Shown piece after piece: positions 52,380 to 61,554 of a DNA stretch of 64,000 nucleotides. Source of the DNA: Nitrospira sp. CR1.1. GTDB lineage: Bacteria; Nitrospirota; Nitrospiria; Nitrospirales; Nitrospiraceae. The notes beneath the pieces were generated by a model. It saw nothing but the letters and a program-made list of their open reading frames with translations, ran no database searches and had not been told where the DNA came from. The position numbers and the translations under genes are program-made. Numbering within the stretch: the stretch's first letter is position 1; each line of letters begins with the position of its first letter. The stretch covers positions 124,001-188,000 of the forward strand of contig WIAF01000008.1 in the NCBI GenBank assembly GCA_014055465.1, read 5' to 3'.

Positions 52380-53027
52380 CTACTTTTTGCCCATTGCTTC
52401 CCAATCGGCCAAAAATTTCTTCAGGCCGATATCGGTCAGCGGATGCTTTGCCAACTGCTGGAACACCGAATAGGGCATCGTACAAATATGCCCGCCGGCC
52501 AGCGCCGCTTCAACTACGTGTTGCGGGTGCCTGACGCTCGCGACCAGGACCTGGGTCTTGTAATCATAGTTCTTATAAATCGTGACAATCTGCCGAATCA
52601 GCGCCATTCCATCTGAGCTGACATCGTCAAGCCGGCCGATAAAGGGCGACACGCACCAGGCGCCTGCCTTCGCAGCCAGCAACGCCTGCGTGGGAGAAAA
52701 GCACAGGGTCACATTCACACGAATACCTTCCGCGGAGAGCTTCTTCGTGGCTCGAAGCCCTTCAGGAATGAGCGGAACTTTCACGACGATGTTTTTGTGA
52801 ACCTTCGCCAAATCGCGACCTTCCTTAATCATGGCCTCGGATTCGACGCCGACGACTTCCGCACTAATCGGACCATCGACCATATTGCAGATTTCCAACA
52901 ACATTTCTTTGAAACTGCGCCCTTCTTTTGCCACCAAAGACGGATTCGTGGTTACCCCGTCAATGAGGCCGAGGTGGGCTCCCTCCTGAATTTCTTTGAC
53001 ATTGGCGGTGTCGAGATAGAGTTTCAT
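52380..53027 (-). CDS. tal: Transaldolase (short, subfamily 3B)
   Basis: A 215-residue transaldolase/fructose-6-phosphate aldolase-family TIM barrel. The Schiff-base Lys83 is in [12 protein letters not shown], and [13 protein letters not shown] marks the N-terminus. Glu57 (SAEVVG) and Phe129 (SPFIGRLDD) occupy the positions that are Gln and Tyr in true fructose-6-phosphate aldolases, so transaldolase activity is favoured. It moves a three-carbon unit in the non-oxidative pentose phosphate pathway. AAAGGA precedes the ATG at 53027; the longer frame to 53285 is not family-like. Confidence 0.95.
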   Translation of the reverse strand: MKLYLDTANVKEIQEGAHLGLIDGVTTNPSLVAKEGRSFKEMLLEICNMVDGPISAEVVGVESEAMIKEGRDLAKVHKNIVVKVPLIPEGLRATKKLSAEGIRVNVTLCFSPTQALLAAKAGAWCVSPFIGRLDDVSSDGMALIRQIVTIYKNYDYKTQVLVASVRHPQHVVEAALAGGHICTMPYSVFQQLAKHPLTDIGLKKFLADWEAMGKK

Positions 53028-53226
53028 GAAAATGTCCTTTCTTTCCTCTTCAACTTTCCACGCTCCTGGACCGCATTGTATTGTAGAAGTAAGTGGAAGG
53101 TAAGGCAACGGGTCAACGCGTCTATGATAGACTCGTTTGAAAGAACAGAGCTGAGACCGCAGGTATTTGTTCCCTATTGCGCCGTACGTCCGCACTGAGG
53201 CGCACCCAATCAGGAGGATGAGCGAT

Positions 53227-53529
53227 ATGCGCACACCAGTCTGGCTTCTAGCAGTTGCCCTTCTCGCGGGAGCCTGTAGCCACAATCCTTACTTAGATAA
53301 TTCCTTAACCCGGTATCAAGGAAAGGACCGGGCGTGGATCGAAAAAGAATTGGGGGCTCCTGACGCCAAAACCACTCGTTTTTTTGGAGGTGAGAAGTGG
53401 ACCTACAATCGAATTGCGGGAGGAAAGGCAGGACCACCGCTGTTTAACTTTAAGGCGAACGAATGTCAGATGATTTTGTTCTTTGATAAGGATGAGATGG
53501 TCTCGGACTCGACCTACTCAGGTTGTTAA
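53227..53529 (+). CDS. Small lipoprotein, BamE/SmpA-like
   Basis: A 100-residue lipoprotein with lipobox LAGACS (Cys about 18). The mature part resembles the SmpA/BamE fold: [18 protein letters not shown] followed by strands WTYNRIA and [19 protein letters not shown]. BamE proteins act with the BAM complex in outer-membrane assembly, but this short relative may have another role. AGGAGG at 53212-53217 with nine-base spacing selects the ATG at 53227 over the ATG at 53218. Its stop overlaps the convergent gene by four bases. Confidence 0.75.
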   Translation: MRTPVWLLAVALLAGACSHNPYLDNSLTRYQGKDRAWIEKELGAPDAKTTRFFGGEKWTYNRIAGGKAGPPLFNFKANECQMILFFDKDEMVSDSTYSGC

Positions 53530-53786
53530 GCCGAAAGTTGCTTTTGAAATGCGGTCGCACAGCCGCGGCTGCAAAAAAAATATGTTTGCCCACCGATTTG
53601 CTCTTTTACGGCATTTTCGCGAGGAACAAAGACTCGACAGACCGGATCTTGGACCATTTGATTCCCGGGTACTCCGTCATCTTTCGATTTTTCCAATGCG
53701 CCATTCTGCCCGATTTTTCCGATCGCCCGCCGGATGAGGTAGTAGAGGACGACGAACAGCACTGCAATTAGAAATAATCTATACAT
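53526..53786 (-). CDS. Membrane-anchored YHS/TRASH-like protein (PP0621 type)
   Basis: An 86-residue protein with one N-terminal membrane segment (about 3-20) and a C-terminal metal-binding module: DPVCRVFVPRENAV, then YFFCSRGCATAFQ. The spacing C-x(n)-CxxxC is that of YHS/TRASH domains, which bind Cu, Zn or other metals. PP0621-family proteins share this layout; the function is not established. It overlaps the convergent lipoprotein gene at its 3' end. Confidence 0.77.
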   Translation of the reverse strand: MYRLFLIAVLFVVLYYLIRRAIGKIGQNGALEKSKDDGVPGNQMVQDPVCRVFVPRENAVKEQIGGQTYFFCSRGCATAFQKQLSA

Positions 53787-54001
53787 TGTGGCGCTTCCCT
53801 ATCTGACCCACGAAATGTTCAGGTGGCTCGCCTCATCGCTCAAAACCACCTGGACAACTTACCAGCCTAGAGCAATCCCTTAAGGGCATTACTAGGACCA
53901 AATGGCCCAGGTCCTTCCCTGCCTATGAGGGCCTTTTCCCCTTCACCACACAGTACTTCAGATGGATGGTTTATCCTACATCGTAATGTTATAAGCCAGT
54001 C

Positions 54002-54154
54002 ATGCATAAATGTGACAAATGCCGCGGAACAATGTTGCCGGAACGGGCGGTTGATCTGAATGCTGGATTGGCGATCACAGTGCTTGCTTGCCTGAACTGT
54101 GGCCGCCGAAAGGCAGCAGATGCAGAACCGAGACCGATCACGTCGCGACACTGA
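54002..54154 (+). CDS. 50-residue zinc-ribbon protein
   Basis: A short frame that encodes MHKCDKCRGTMLPERAV, then a hydrophobic link and CLNCGRRKAADAEPR. Two CxxC knuckles (residues 4-7 and 30-33) about 23 residues apart predict a small zinc ribbon, as in many free-standing bacterial ribbon proteins of 45-60 residues. No strong ribosome-binding site precedes the ATG at 54002. The cysteine pattern is the main evidence. It stands alone, between convergent and divergent neighbours. Confidence 0.55.
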   Translation: MHKCDKCRGTMLPERAVDLNAGLAITVLACLNCGRRKAADAEPRPITSRH

Positions 54155-54461
54155 CCCGTTGCAGGAACAATCGATTCAGAGCGCTCACATGCGATGAGTA
54201 GAGGGTGTCAGCGACAGACCCCCTACAGTACCGTCCTCCGCTGGACTTCCGTACAACCTCCATTGCACGATAAGCCTCCACGCTCCTCTCCACGGCCAAC
54301 ACACAGAGCCAACTGCCGGTTACGTCTACTCCCAAACAATTATCCCTCACTTCAACGATAACTGGATCGAAACAGGTGCGGATGAGAGAATTTTCCGGCG
54401 TTTCCTGGTCCGGAAGTGTCCAAGCATCTTCAAGGAGAGACGGAACTGACTGCAGAATCGG
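54155..54461. other. Region downstream of dapB without an assured gene
   Basis: 307 bases between the small zinc-ribbon gene and the dapB stop. On the minus strand the dapB frame stays open for about 107 codons beyond the dapB TAG (to 54138), with a GTG at 54350 as the only reasonable start. The translated product shows no motif I recognise. No terminator hairpin with a U-run was found. Confidence 0.4.
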
Positions 54462-55265
54462 CTATTTGAGACTCAAAACATCAAGCATGTCATAGAGACC
54501 GGCCGGCTGCTTCACCACCCATCGCGCCGCCCGTAGCGCTCCTCGCGCAAATGTATCCCGACTGCTGGCACGGTGAGTCAGCTCGATTCGTTCGCCCATG
54601 GTCCCAAACATCACCGTGTGGTCTCCGACAATGTCGCCCGCTCGAATTGTCTGAATACCAATCTCTCCCTTTTTACGCTCGCCAATCAGTCCCTTGCGCG
54701 CATACACACCGACCTGTCCAAGATCTCTGTTGACCGCCCGGGCCAGGACTTCCGCCATTTTGAGAGCGGTACCGCTCGGGGCGTCTTTTTTGAGTCGATG
54801 GTGCGCTTCAATCACTTCGATGTCATAGTCCTCACCAAGGGTCTTCGCCATTTCCGCGATCACCTTGTAGATGACGTTGACTCCCACGCTCATATTGGGC
54901 GAGAACACACACGGGATCTGCTTACTCACGCTTCGAAGCTCGTCCAATTCAGACGGGGAAAATCCGGTCGTCCCAATCACAATTCCCCGGCGATGCTGAG
55001 CCACGATCCTTAAATGGCCGAGCGTCGCTGCAGGAGTCGTAAAGTCCACGACGACTTCCCCTCGCTCCATCAGGCTTGAAAGATCTTCGACGATCGGCAC
55101 CCCCGTACGCCCGCAGCCGGCGACCTCCCCCGAGTCTTCGCCTAAAGCATGATGGCCCTTACTCTCCACGGCTCCCGCCAGGGTCAGAAATGCTGAATCT
55201 TTGACCAAGGACACAAGACGAGAGCCCATTCGTCCCGCAGCCCCAGTGACAACAACCTTGATCAT
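54462..55265 (-). CDS. dapB: 4-hydroxy-tetrahydrodipicolinate reductase DapB
   Basis: A 267-residue NAD(P)H-dependent reductase of lysine/diaminopimelate synthesis. Rossmann motif VVTGAAGRMGSRL, VDFTTPAATLGHL, GTTGFSPSELDEL, FSPNMSVGVNV and the catalytic EAHHRLKKDAPSGTALKMAE are present. It acts after DapA and before DapL, encoded at 41285. It is the last gene of the argD-to-dapB unit and starts 29 bases after the dapA stop. Confidence 0.97.
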   Translation of the reverse strand: MIKVVVTGAAGRMGSRLVSLVKDSAFLTLAGAVESKGHHALGEDSGEVAGCGRTGVPIVEDLSSLMERGEVVVDFTTPAATLGHLRIVAQHRRGIVIGTTGFSPSELDELRSVSKQIPCVFSPNMSVGVNVIYKVIAEMAKTLGEDYDIEVIEAHHRLKKDAPSGTALKMAEVLARAVNRDLGQVGVYARKGLIGERKKGEIGIQTIRAGDIVGDHTVMFGTMGERIELTHRASSRDTFARGALRAARWVVKQPAGLYDMLDVLSLK

Positions 55266-55294
55266 GGCACCATCCTTCAGAACGAGCAGGCCGA

Positions 55295-56167
55295 CTACAC
55301 CAGGCCAGCGGCCTTTAGCACAGCCAGCAGTTTTCCCTTATTTTCATTTCCCATGGGGCAGAGCGGCAACCGTATCTCAGGTGCGATCCTGCCCATCAGA
55401 TGTAATGCTTCTTTGACAGGAATGGGGTTGGTCTCATAGAACAACGCCGTAAAGAGAGGGTACAGCTCATAGTGCATTGCGCGCGCGGCCTCGAGTCGGC
55501 CATCGCGAAATGCATTGACCAGCTGAGCCATCTTCGTTGGAACGAGATTGGCCGTGACCGTAATGACGCCCTTACCGCCGACCGCCATCATTGGCAGGGT
55601 CAGAGCATCATCACCAGCCAATACGGTCAGGCGTTCCCCGCAGAGCTGAATGATTTCGGATGCCTGCTGAACCGAACCGCTTCCTTCCTTAATCGCAACC
55701 ACCGTCGGACAGACAGTCAGGCGCGCGATGGTGGCGGGCATCATGTTCACACCGGTTCGACCGGGAATATTGTAGACAACGAGCGGAAGGTCGACAGATT
55801 CGGCCACCGCCTTATAATGCAGAAACAGACCTTCCTGGGTAGGCTTGTTATAATACGGCGTAATCAGCAGGGCCCCATCCACACCGGCTGCTTTTGCGTG
55901 CTTCGTCAGGGCAATCGCTTCTTCCGTGCTATTGGATCCTGTCCCCGCAACCACCGGCACACGACGCCTGACCACTTCCACAGTGAAGGCCACTACACGA
56001 TCATGCTCGGCATGTGTCAGTGTGGCAGATTCACCGGTGGTCCCGCAGGGAACAATCCCGTGTGTACCGCTGGCAATTTGCCATTCGATGAGATCACCGA
56101 GGGCGCGCTCATCCAGTTTGTCGTTCTTAAACGGCGTGACAATGGCAATCAAAGACCCTGTAAACAT
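55295..56167 (-). CDS. dapA: 4-hydroxy-tetrahydrodipicolinate synthase DapA
   Basis: A 290-residue TIM-barrel lyase that condenses pyruvate and aspartate semialdehyde. The Schiff-base Lys is in VVAIKEGSG, the catalytic Tyr in VVYNIPGRTGVN, and GTTGES near residue 44 binds the carboxylate. SMART lengths and motifs are typical. The ATG at 56167 with GGAG upstream is used; ATG 56179 is in frame. It lies 36 bases downstream of lysA on the same strand. Confidence 0.97.
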   Translation of the reverse strand: MFTGSLIAIVTPFKNDKLDERALGDLIEWQIASGTHGIVPCGTTGESATLTHAEHDRVVAFTVEVVRRRVPVVAGTGSNSTEEAIALTKHAKAAGVDGALLITPYYNKPTQEGLFLHYKAVAESVDLPLVVYNIPGRTGVNMMPATIARLTVCPTVVAIKEGSGSVQQASEIIQLCGERLTVLAGDDALTLPMMAVGGKGVITVTANLVPTKMAQLVNAFRDGRLEAARAMHYELYPLFTALFYETNPIPVKEALHLMGRIAPEIRLPLCPMGNENKGKLLAVLKAAGLV

Positions 56168-56203
56168 GGGGCGCTCCATCACGAACGAAAGTAACAACCT
56201 GAC

Positions 56204-57466
56204 TTATGAAAGAAACTCCGGCACCTGTTCGCCGCGCACCAAGTCCTCGTAACTTTCGCGCGACCGAATTACATGATACTGCCCTTCGTGCACCAAGACC
56301 TCCGGGATACGAGGACGAGAATTATAATTCGAGGACATGACAAATCCGTAGGCGCCTGCGCTCATCACGGCCATAAGATCACCAGCGCCCATTGCCGGCA
56401 TCACCCTATCCTTCGCCAAAAAATCGCCCGATTCGCATACGGGTCCGACGACATCGACGGTCTTCTTCGCCCCATGCGTCACCTTCTCATACACCGGTCG
56501 AATATCGTGATAGGCATCATACAGGCTGGGGCGGATCAAATCGTTCATCGCCGCATCCACGATCAGGAATCGTTTGGCTTCGCCGTCCTTGGCATACAAC
56601 ACTTTTGTGAGCATTACCCCGGCATTCCCGACAATCACGCGGCCAGGTTCCATGATCAGCACGCATTTCAGATCGCGCACGAGCGGAGAAATCGCCTCGG
56701 CCAGGTCTTTGGGTTCCGGAGGGGTTTCATCGGAATAGGTAATCCCTAAGCCACCCCCGATATTGACATATCGAAGGGGAATTCCTTGTTCCGCCAGCGT
56801 CTGGACCATCGTCAACACTTTCTTCAGCGACTCGACAAACGGAGTCACTTGCGTCAGTTGAGATCCGATGTGTGCATGCAGCCCAACCACTTTGATATGG
56901 CTGAACGCCGCAGCATTCTTGAATTCTTCCATTGCACGATCGGCCGCAATTCCGAATTTGCTCTTTTTCAAGCCGGTGGAAATGTAGGGATGCGTTTTCG
57001 GGTCGATGTCGGGATTGATCCGCAACGCCACCCGCGCCTTCACCCCCATGGATGCCGCCACCTCGTTGATGGCCTGTAACTCCGCGGATGATTCGACATT
57101 AAACATGAGGATGTCGGCGCTCAAAGCGTCGCGAATTTCTTCCGGCTTTTTACCCACTCCCGCAAACACAATCTTCGAGGCCGGCACGCCCGCCTTCAAA
57201 GCGCGAAACAGTTCCCCACCCGAGACGATGTCGACTCCGCTTCCCTCTTTCGCCATGAGTCGAAGGACCGCCAGGTTCGAATTAGCCTTCATCGCAAAGG
57301 CGACAATGTGCGGGATGTTTTTAAAGGCGCCGTCGTAGACGCGGAAATGCCGGACTAACGTGTGATGGCTATACACATAACAGGGCGTGCCCACCTCTTT
57401 CGCAATACGCGAGAGCGGCACATCTTCGCAATACAGTTCCCCATTCCGATATTGAAAGTCGTGCAT
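56204..57466 (-). CDS. lysA: Diaminopimelate decarboxylase LysA
   Basis: A 420-residue fold-type III PLP enzyme that makes lysine from meso-diaminopimelate. PLP Lys60 sits in VAFAMKANSNLAVL; HAHIGSQLT, NIGGGLGITYSD, EPGRVIVGNAG and the substrate-binding CESGDFLAKDR are all present. The gene follows the small LptM-like lipoprotein by 105 bases and precedes dapA. The lipoprotein-lysA order is also found in pseudomonads. Confidence 0.96.
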   Translation of the reverse strand: MHDFQYRNGELYCEDVPLSRIAKEVGTPCYVYSHHTLVRHFRVYDGAFKNIPHIVAFAMKANSNLAVLRLMAKEGSGVDIVSGGELFRALKAGVPASKIVFAGVGKKPEEIRDALSADILMFNVESSAELQAINEVAASMGVKARVALRINPDIDPKTHPYISTGLKKSKFGIAADRAMEEFKNAAAFSHIKVVGLHAHIGSQLTQVTPFVESLKKVLTMVQTLAEQGIPLRYVNIGGGLGITYSDETPPEPKDLAEAISPLVRDLKCVLIMEPGRVIVGNAGVMLTKVLYAKDGEAKRFLIVDAAMNDLIRPSLYDAYHDIRPVYEKVTHGAKKTVDVVGPVCESGDFLAKDRVMPAMGAGDLMAVMSAGAYGFVMSSNYNSRPRIPEVLVHEGQYHVIRSRESYEDLVRGEQVPEFLS

Positions 57467-57571
57467 CGTAATAATCCTCGATCAACAATTCTGACGCGGC
57501 CTGTTAAAAGCGTTTCACCGACAGTCGTGGCAAATGAGGACTCGGCGGAATGCGTCCTAACAGCCCTGCGC

Positions 57572-57874
57572 CTATCTAGTCCCCATGGTTCTCCACGGAG
57601 GAATCGGCAACGGCTCCACATTCGGAGGGATCGGCGCCGCTTCAATCGTCACCCCGCTCGGCGCACTGGGCCGAGCGGCTGATCCCCGGATGCTCGCACC
57701 GGAGGCTATCAACCCTTCCCGTCTCAACTGCCGCTCGATCACGGGCGCCACCCCGACATCCTCAGGTGGAACCGGCGCACCCAAAACCCCGCATCCCGCC
57801 AAAACCATGCATGATACCGCCGCAAACAGGACAGGTCGTTGAACGGCCAGGCGCCTCGCACCGGCGGGCGTCAT
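57572..57874 (-). CDS. Small LptM-like lipoprotein
   Basis: A 100-residue lipoprotein with signal peptide and lipobox VLAGCG (Cys about 28). The residues after Cys (CGVLGAPVPPED) recall the LptM/YifL pattern CGLKGPLYxPPxD, a short lipoprotein that helps LptD oxidation in the outer-membrane LPS translocon. The remainder is Pro/Ala-rich and probably disordered. Its ATG overlaps the argH stop as ATGA, and lysA follows. An lptM-like gene next to lysA or dapF is a recurrent arrangement. The assignment is tentative. Confidence 0.65.
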   Translation of the reverse strand: MTPAGARRLAVQRPVLFAAVSCMVLAGCGVLGAPVPPEDVGVAPVIERQLRREGLIASGASIRGSAARPSAPSGVTIEAAPIPPNVEPLPIPPWRTMGTR

Positions 57875-59325
57875 CCCTTCAGCGCCTTTTCGAGTTCCTT
57901 GATCCTCGCGTCCACACGACGTCGCGCCGTCCCGCCGATCTGGGCTTTTCGATCAATCGCGCCTCGCACAGTCAGACAACTCAGGACGTCCGGTTTAAAG
58001 TGCGCTGAAAATCCCTGCAATTCTTTCAGTGTCAGCCGTTGAAGGGAGCGCCGTTTCTCTAATGAGAATCGCACAATCTGTCCGGTAATGGAATGGGCTT
58101 CCCGGAAGGGGACTCCCGTCGTCACCAGATAGTCCGCCAGCTCCGTCGCCAACATGCCGCCGCCTTCGGCCGCTTCAGCCAGGACGTCCCGATTGACGAC
58201 AAGCCGGCGCACCAGCTCCGTGCAGAGGACCAGCGATTGTCCGGTGGTATCCACTGCATCGAACAGCGCTTCCTTATCTTCCTGCAAATCCCGGTTGTAA
58301 CTTAGCGGCAGACCTTTCAGGAGGGTCAGGGTTCCCATCAAATGACCGTACACCCGCCCGGTTTTTCCGCGAACCAACTCCGGGACGTCGGGATTCTTTT
58401 TTTGCGGCATCATACTGCTGCCGGTACAAAAGGTGTCAGGCAGATCCACGTAACGAAACTCCTGCGAGGCCCAAAGAATCAATTCTTCGCTCAACCGTGA
58501 GAGGTGCATCATGATCAGGGACAATGTACTGAGCACTTCCACCACACCGTCGCGATCCGACACGGCATCGAGACTGTTTTGTGTCACAGACGGAAACTCC
58601 AGCAGCGCGGCCGCATACCGCCGGTCCACCGGATAGTTCGACCCCGCCAGAGCCCCAGATCCCAACGGCATGACATTCAGCCGTTGCCGGCAATCGTGGA
58701 GCCGCGTCCTGTCCCGGTCAAGCATTTCGACATAGGCCAGGAAATGATGGGCCAGGAGCACCGGCTGAGCGCGTTGCAAGTGTGTATAACCGGGCATCAC
58801 AACGTCGACATGCGCCCGTGCCTGTCCCACCAGCACCCGCCGGAATTCCTGAACCTGAGCCATGAAGGCCGATAACACATCGCGCAAAAACAAGCGGAGG
58901 TCCAACGCCACTTGGTCGTTGCGACTTCGGCCCGTATGGAGTTTTCCGCCGACCGGACCGATCAGCTCCGTCAGTCGGCGCTCAATAGCCATATGAATGT
59001 CTTCATCCTGCGGCGAAAAGGGAAACCGCCCGCCATCCAGTTCTACCTTCACGAATTGTAAGCCTCGCACGAGTTGGGCTGCCTCGCGTCGGGTCAGAAC
59101 CCCCGCCCGTTCGAGTGTTTTGCAGTGCGCGATACTACCTTGGATGTCGTAGGGGTACAGCCGCCGGTCGTAGGCGATCGACGACGTGAACTGCTCCACT
59201 AAACGGTCGGTTTGCTCGACAAAGCGGCCGCCCCAGGCCTTCCCTTTGGGCAAGGCCCGAACAGACTGTTTCGCAGAACGCCCGGACTTGCGCCCACGAG
59301 TGCCGACAGGTGTGGATTTCGCCAT
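57871..59325 (-). CDS. argH: Argininosuccinate lyase ArgH
   Basis: A 484-residue fumarase/aspartase-superfamily enzyme that splits argininosuccinate into arginine and fumarate. The superfamily signature GSSMMPQKKNPD lies at about 305-316; KAWGGRF, HTGRSRNDQVALDLRLF and GYTHLQRAQPVLLAHH are the other conserved blocks. A Lys/Arg/Ser-rich leader of about 30 residues precedes KAWGGRF and is longer than usual. The start overlaps the argG stop by one base (TAATG). Confidence 0.97.
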   Translation of the reverse strand: MAKSTPVGTRGRKSGRSAKQSVRALPKGKAWGGRFVEQTDRLVEQFTSSIAYDRRLYPYDIQGSIAHCKTLERAGVLTRREAAQLVRGLQFVKVELDGGRFPFSPQDEDIHMAIERRLTELIGPVGGKLHTGRSRNDQVALDLRLFLRDVLSAFMAQVQEFRRVLVGQARAHVDVVMPGYTHLQRAQPVLLAHHFLAYVEMLDRDRTRLHDCRQRLNVMPLGSGALAGSNYPVDRRYAAALLEFPSVTQNSLDAVSDRDGVVEVLSTLSLIMMHLSRLSEELILWASQEFRYVDLPDTFCTGSSMMPQKKNPDVPELVRGKTGRVYGHLMGTLTLLKGLPLSYNRDLQEDKEALFDAVDTTGQSLVLCTELVRRLVVNRDVLAEAAEGGGMLATELADYLVTTGVPFREAHSITGQIVRFSLEKRRSLQRLTLKELQGFSAHFKPDVLSCLTVRGAIDRKAQIGGTARRRVDARIKELEKALKG

Positions 59326-60542
59326 TACCTGGTCGACCTCTTCTTACGCTGTGCGCGAATCGCCAACCGGAGCGCATTCAGACGAATGAATCCCTCCGCA
59401 TCTTTCTGCCGGTACACGTCGTCCTCCTCGAACGTCGCCATATCCAGGCGATACAACGAGCGCGGAGACTTCCGTCCGACCACCGTACAAGTTCCCTTGT
59501 AGAGCTTCACGCGAACCGTGCCCGTCACATCCTTCTGCGCTTCGTCGAGGGCCACCTGAAGCATTTCACGCTCCGGGGCATACCAATATCCGTAATAGAT
59601 CAGCTCGGCATATCGCGGGATGAGACTATCCCTCAAATGCAGCACTTCCCGATCCATGGTCAGCGATTCCAAGCCGCGATGCGCCGCGTGGAGAATGGTG
59701 CCGCCGGGCGTTTCATAGACACCGCGGGACTTCATGCCGACATAGCGGTTTTCCACCAGATCGACACGACCGACCCCGTGCTCGCCGCCCAAGGTATTGA
59801 GGTGCGCCAGCAACGCCGCCGGGCTCATTTTCTTGCCGTCCACCGCCACCGGATTGCCGGCGACATACTCGATCTCGACTTCTCGCGCTTTGCCGGGCGC
59901 CCGTTCAGGGGAGACCGACATCACGAAAATTTCTTCAGGCGGGGCCTCCCACGGATCCTCCAGAATGCCTCCCTCATAACTCGTATGGAACAAATTCATA
60001 TCCATGCTGTAGGGCTTGGCCTTGGTCGCGGTGACGGGGATGCCGTGCTTCTCTGCATATTCGATCAGCTCACGCCGCGAGCGCATGGTCCATTCCCGCC
60101 AGGGAGCAATGATCTTGATTTGCGGATGCAGCGCCATGTAGGTCAGTTCGAACCGCACCTGGTCGTTGCCCTTACCGGTGGCGCCGTGGCACACCGCTGC
60201 GGCGCCTTCCTTGGCGGCAATCTCGATTTGCCGTTTGGCGATGAGCGGGCGCGCAATGGAGGTGCCTAAAAGATAGCTGCCTTCATAGATCGCATTCCCG
60301 CGCAACATGGGGAACACGTGATCTTTGACGAAGGTTTCGCGTAAATCCTCGACATACACCTTCTTCACACCCAGGGACTGCGCCTTTTTCTTGATGGCCT
60401 TTAAATCTTCGCCTTGCCCGAGATCGGCGCAAAACGCCACCACTTCGCAGCCATAGACCTCCTCCAGCCACTTCAGAATGACCGAGGTATCCAAACCGCC
60501 CGAATAGGCCAGCACCACTTTCTTGTACGACGACTGACTCAT
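59325..60542 (-). CDS. argG: Argininosuccinate synthase ArgG
   Basis: A 405-residue ATP-dependent ligase joining citrulline and aspartate. The N-type ATP pyrophosphatase P-loop [17 protein letters not shown] is at residues 10-26; [23 protein letters not shown] and [26 protein letters not shown] follow. It lies 15 bases after argF and overlaps argH by one base. Confidence 0.98.
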   Translation of the reverse strand: MSQSSYKKVVLAYSGGLDTSVILKWLEEVYGCEVVAFCADLGQGEDLKAIKKKAQSLGVKKVYVEDLRETFVKDHVFPMLRGNAIYEGSYLLGTSIARPLIAKRQIEIAAKEGAAAVCHGATGKGNDQVRFELTYMALHPQIKIIAPWREWTMRSRRELIEYAEKHGIPVTATKAKPYSMDMNLFHTSYEGGILEDPWEAPPEEIFVMSVSPERAPGKAREVEIEYVAGNPVAVDGKKMSPAALLAHLNTLGGEHGVGRVDLVENRYVGMKSRGVYETPGGTILHAAHRGLESLTMDREVLHLRDSLIPRYAELIYYGYWYAPEREMLQVALDEAQKDVTGTVRVKLYKGTCTVVGRKSPRSLYRLDMATFEEDDVYRQKDAEGFIRLNALRLAIRAQRKKRSTR

Positions 60543-60557
60543 ACGACTCCTTTTCCC

Positions 60558-61538
60558 TTACGACTTCCGTGCGGTTTTCTTGCCGAGGAGCCTGACCAGA
60601 ATCGCCTTCTGCATGTGCAAGCGGTTCTCGGCCTGATCGAACACGACAGACTGCGGGCCGTCCAGCACCTCGGCGCTGATTTCTTCTCCACGATGGGCTG
60701 GCAGGCAATGCATCACCAGCGCATCCGGCTTCGCACATTTCAACAATCGTGCATTGAGCTGATAGGGGGCGAGAATCTTGAGCCGCTTGGCCTGTTCCCG
60801 TTCCTGGCCCATGCTGATCCAGACATCGGTATAGACCGCGTCCGCACCCTTTACAGCCACGCAGGGGTCGGAGCCGATTTCTATCACCGCCCCCGTCCGC
60901 TCTGCTTCAGCCATAGCCAGGTCCACAATACGGCGGTCCGGCTCGTATCCGGGCGGGCAACCCACCGCGATTGTCATCCCCATCTTGGCGGCAGCTTCAA
61001 TGAGAGAGTTCGTCACATTGTTCCCGTCGCCGACATAGGCGAGCTTGATACCTTTCAACCGCCGCTTCTTCTCCTGAATGGTCAGCAGATCGGACAAGGC
61101 CTGACAGGGATGATTCAGATCGGTGAGTCCATTGATGACCGGAATGCTCGCTTCGCGCGCCCATTCCTCCGCAATGGCATGATCAAAGGTCCGCAAGACA
61201 ATCGCGTCCAGGTATCGCGACAACACATGCGCCGTATCGGCGATACTCTCGCCGCGGGACAATTGAATGTCGCCCATCGGCAACACCATCGCCTGGCCGC
61301 CAAGCTGATTCATGCCCGCTTCGAACGACACGCGCGTCCGGGTCGACGGCTTTTGAAACAGCAGGCCCAACATGCGGCCTGGCAACAAAGGATGAGGCAC
61401 CCCGCGGCGTTGCTTCACTTTTAACTGGGCCGCGAGGCGCAACAATCCGGTCAACTCTTCGATGGGAATCGAGAGCAAATCCAGAAAATCTTTCCCGAGG
61501 CCGGCCCGGGGGGTTGACCGACGAAGACGCCGCACCAT
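60558..61538 (-). CDS. argF: Ornithine carbamoyltransferase ArgF
   Basis: A 326-residue transcarbamoylase that makes citrulline from ornithine and carbamoyl phosphate. The carbamoyl-phosphate motif QKPSTRTRVSFE, HPCQALSDLLTI and the ornithine-loop MHCLPAHRGEEI are present. ATG 61538 is used; a GTG at 61547 is in frame, and neither has a strong ribosome-binding site, so translation may depend on coupling to argD, which ends 7-16 bases upstream. Confidence 0.96.
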   Translation of the reverse strand: MVRRLRRSTPRAGLGKDFLDLLSIPIEELTGLLRLAAQLKVKQRRGVPHPLLPGRMLGLLFQKPSTRTRVSFEAGMNQLGGQAMVLPMGDIQLSRGESIADTAHVLSRYLDAIVLRTFDHAIAEEWAREASIPVINGLTDLNHPCQALSDLLTIQEKKRRLKGIKLAYVGDGNNVTNSLIEAAAKMGMTIAVGCPPGYEPDRRIVDLAMAEAERTGAVIEIGSDPCVAVKGADAVYTDVWISMGQEREQAKRLKILAPYQLNARLLKCAKPDALVMHCLPAHRGEEISAEVLDGPQSVVFDQAENRLHMQKAILVRLLGKKTARKS

Positions 61539-61554
61539 ACGCGCCACGACACAA

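Noticed and set aside
53867-54151. 94-codon minus-strand frame in the region before dapB
   Set aside because: It is antisense to the small zinc-ribbon frame and has no start signal or family features.
59310-60269. 319-codon open frame antisense to argG
   Set aside because: Shadow of a certain gene; composition (His/Arg-rich) is typical of reverse-frame translation.
60414-61424. 336-codon open frame antisense to argF and the argG start
   Set aside because: It spans two certain genes on the other strand and has no family features.
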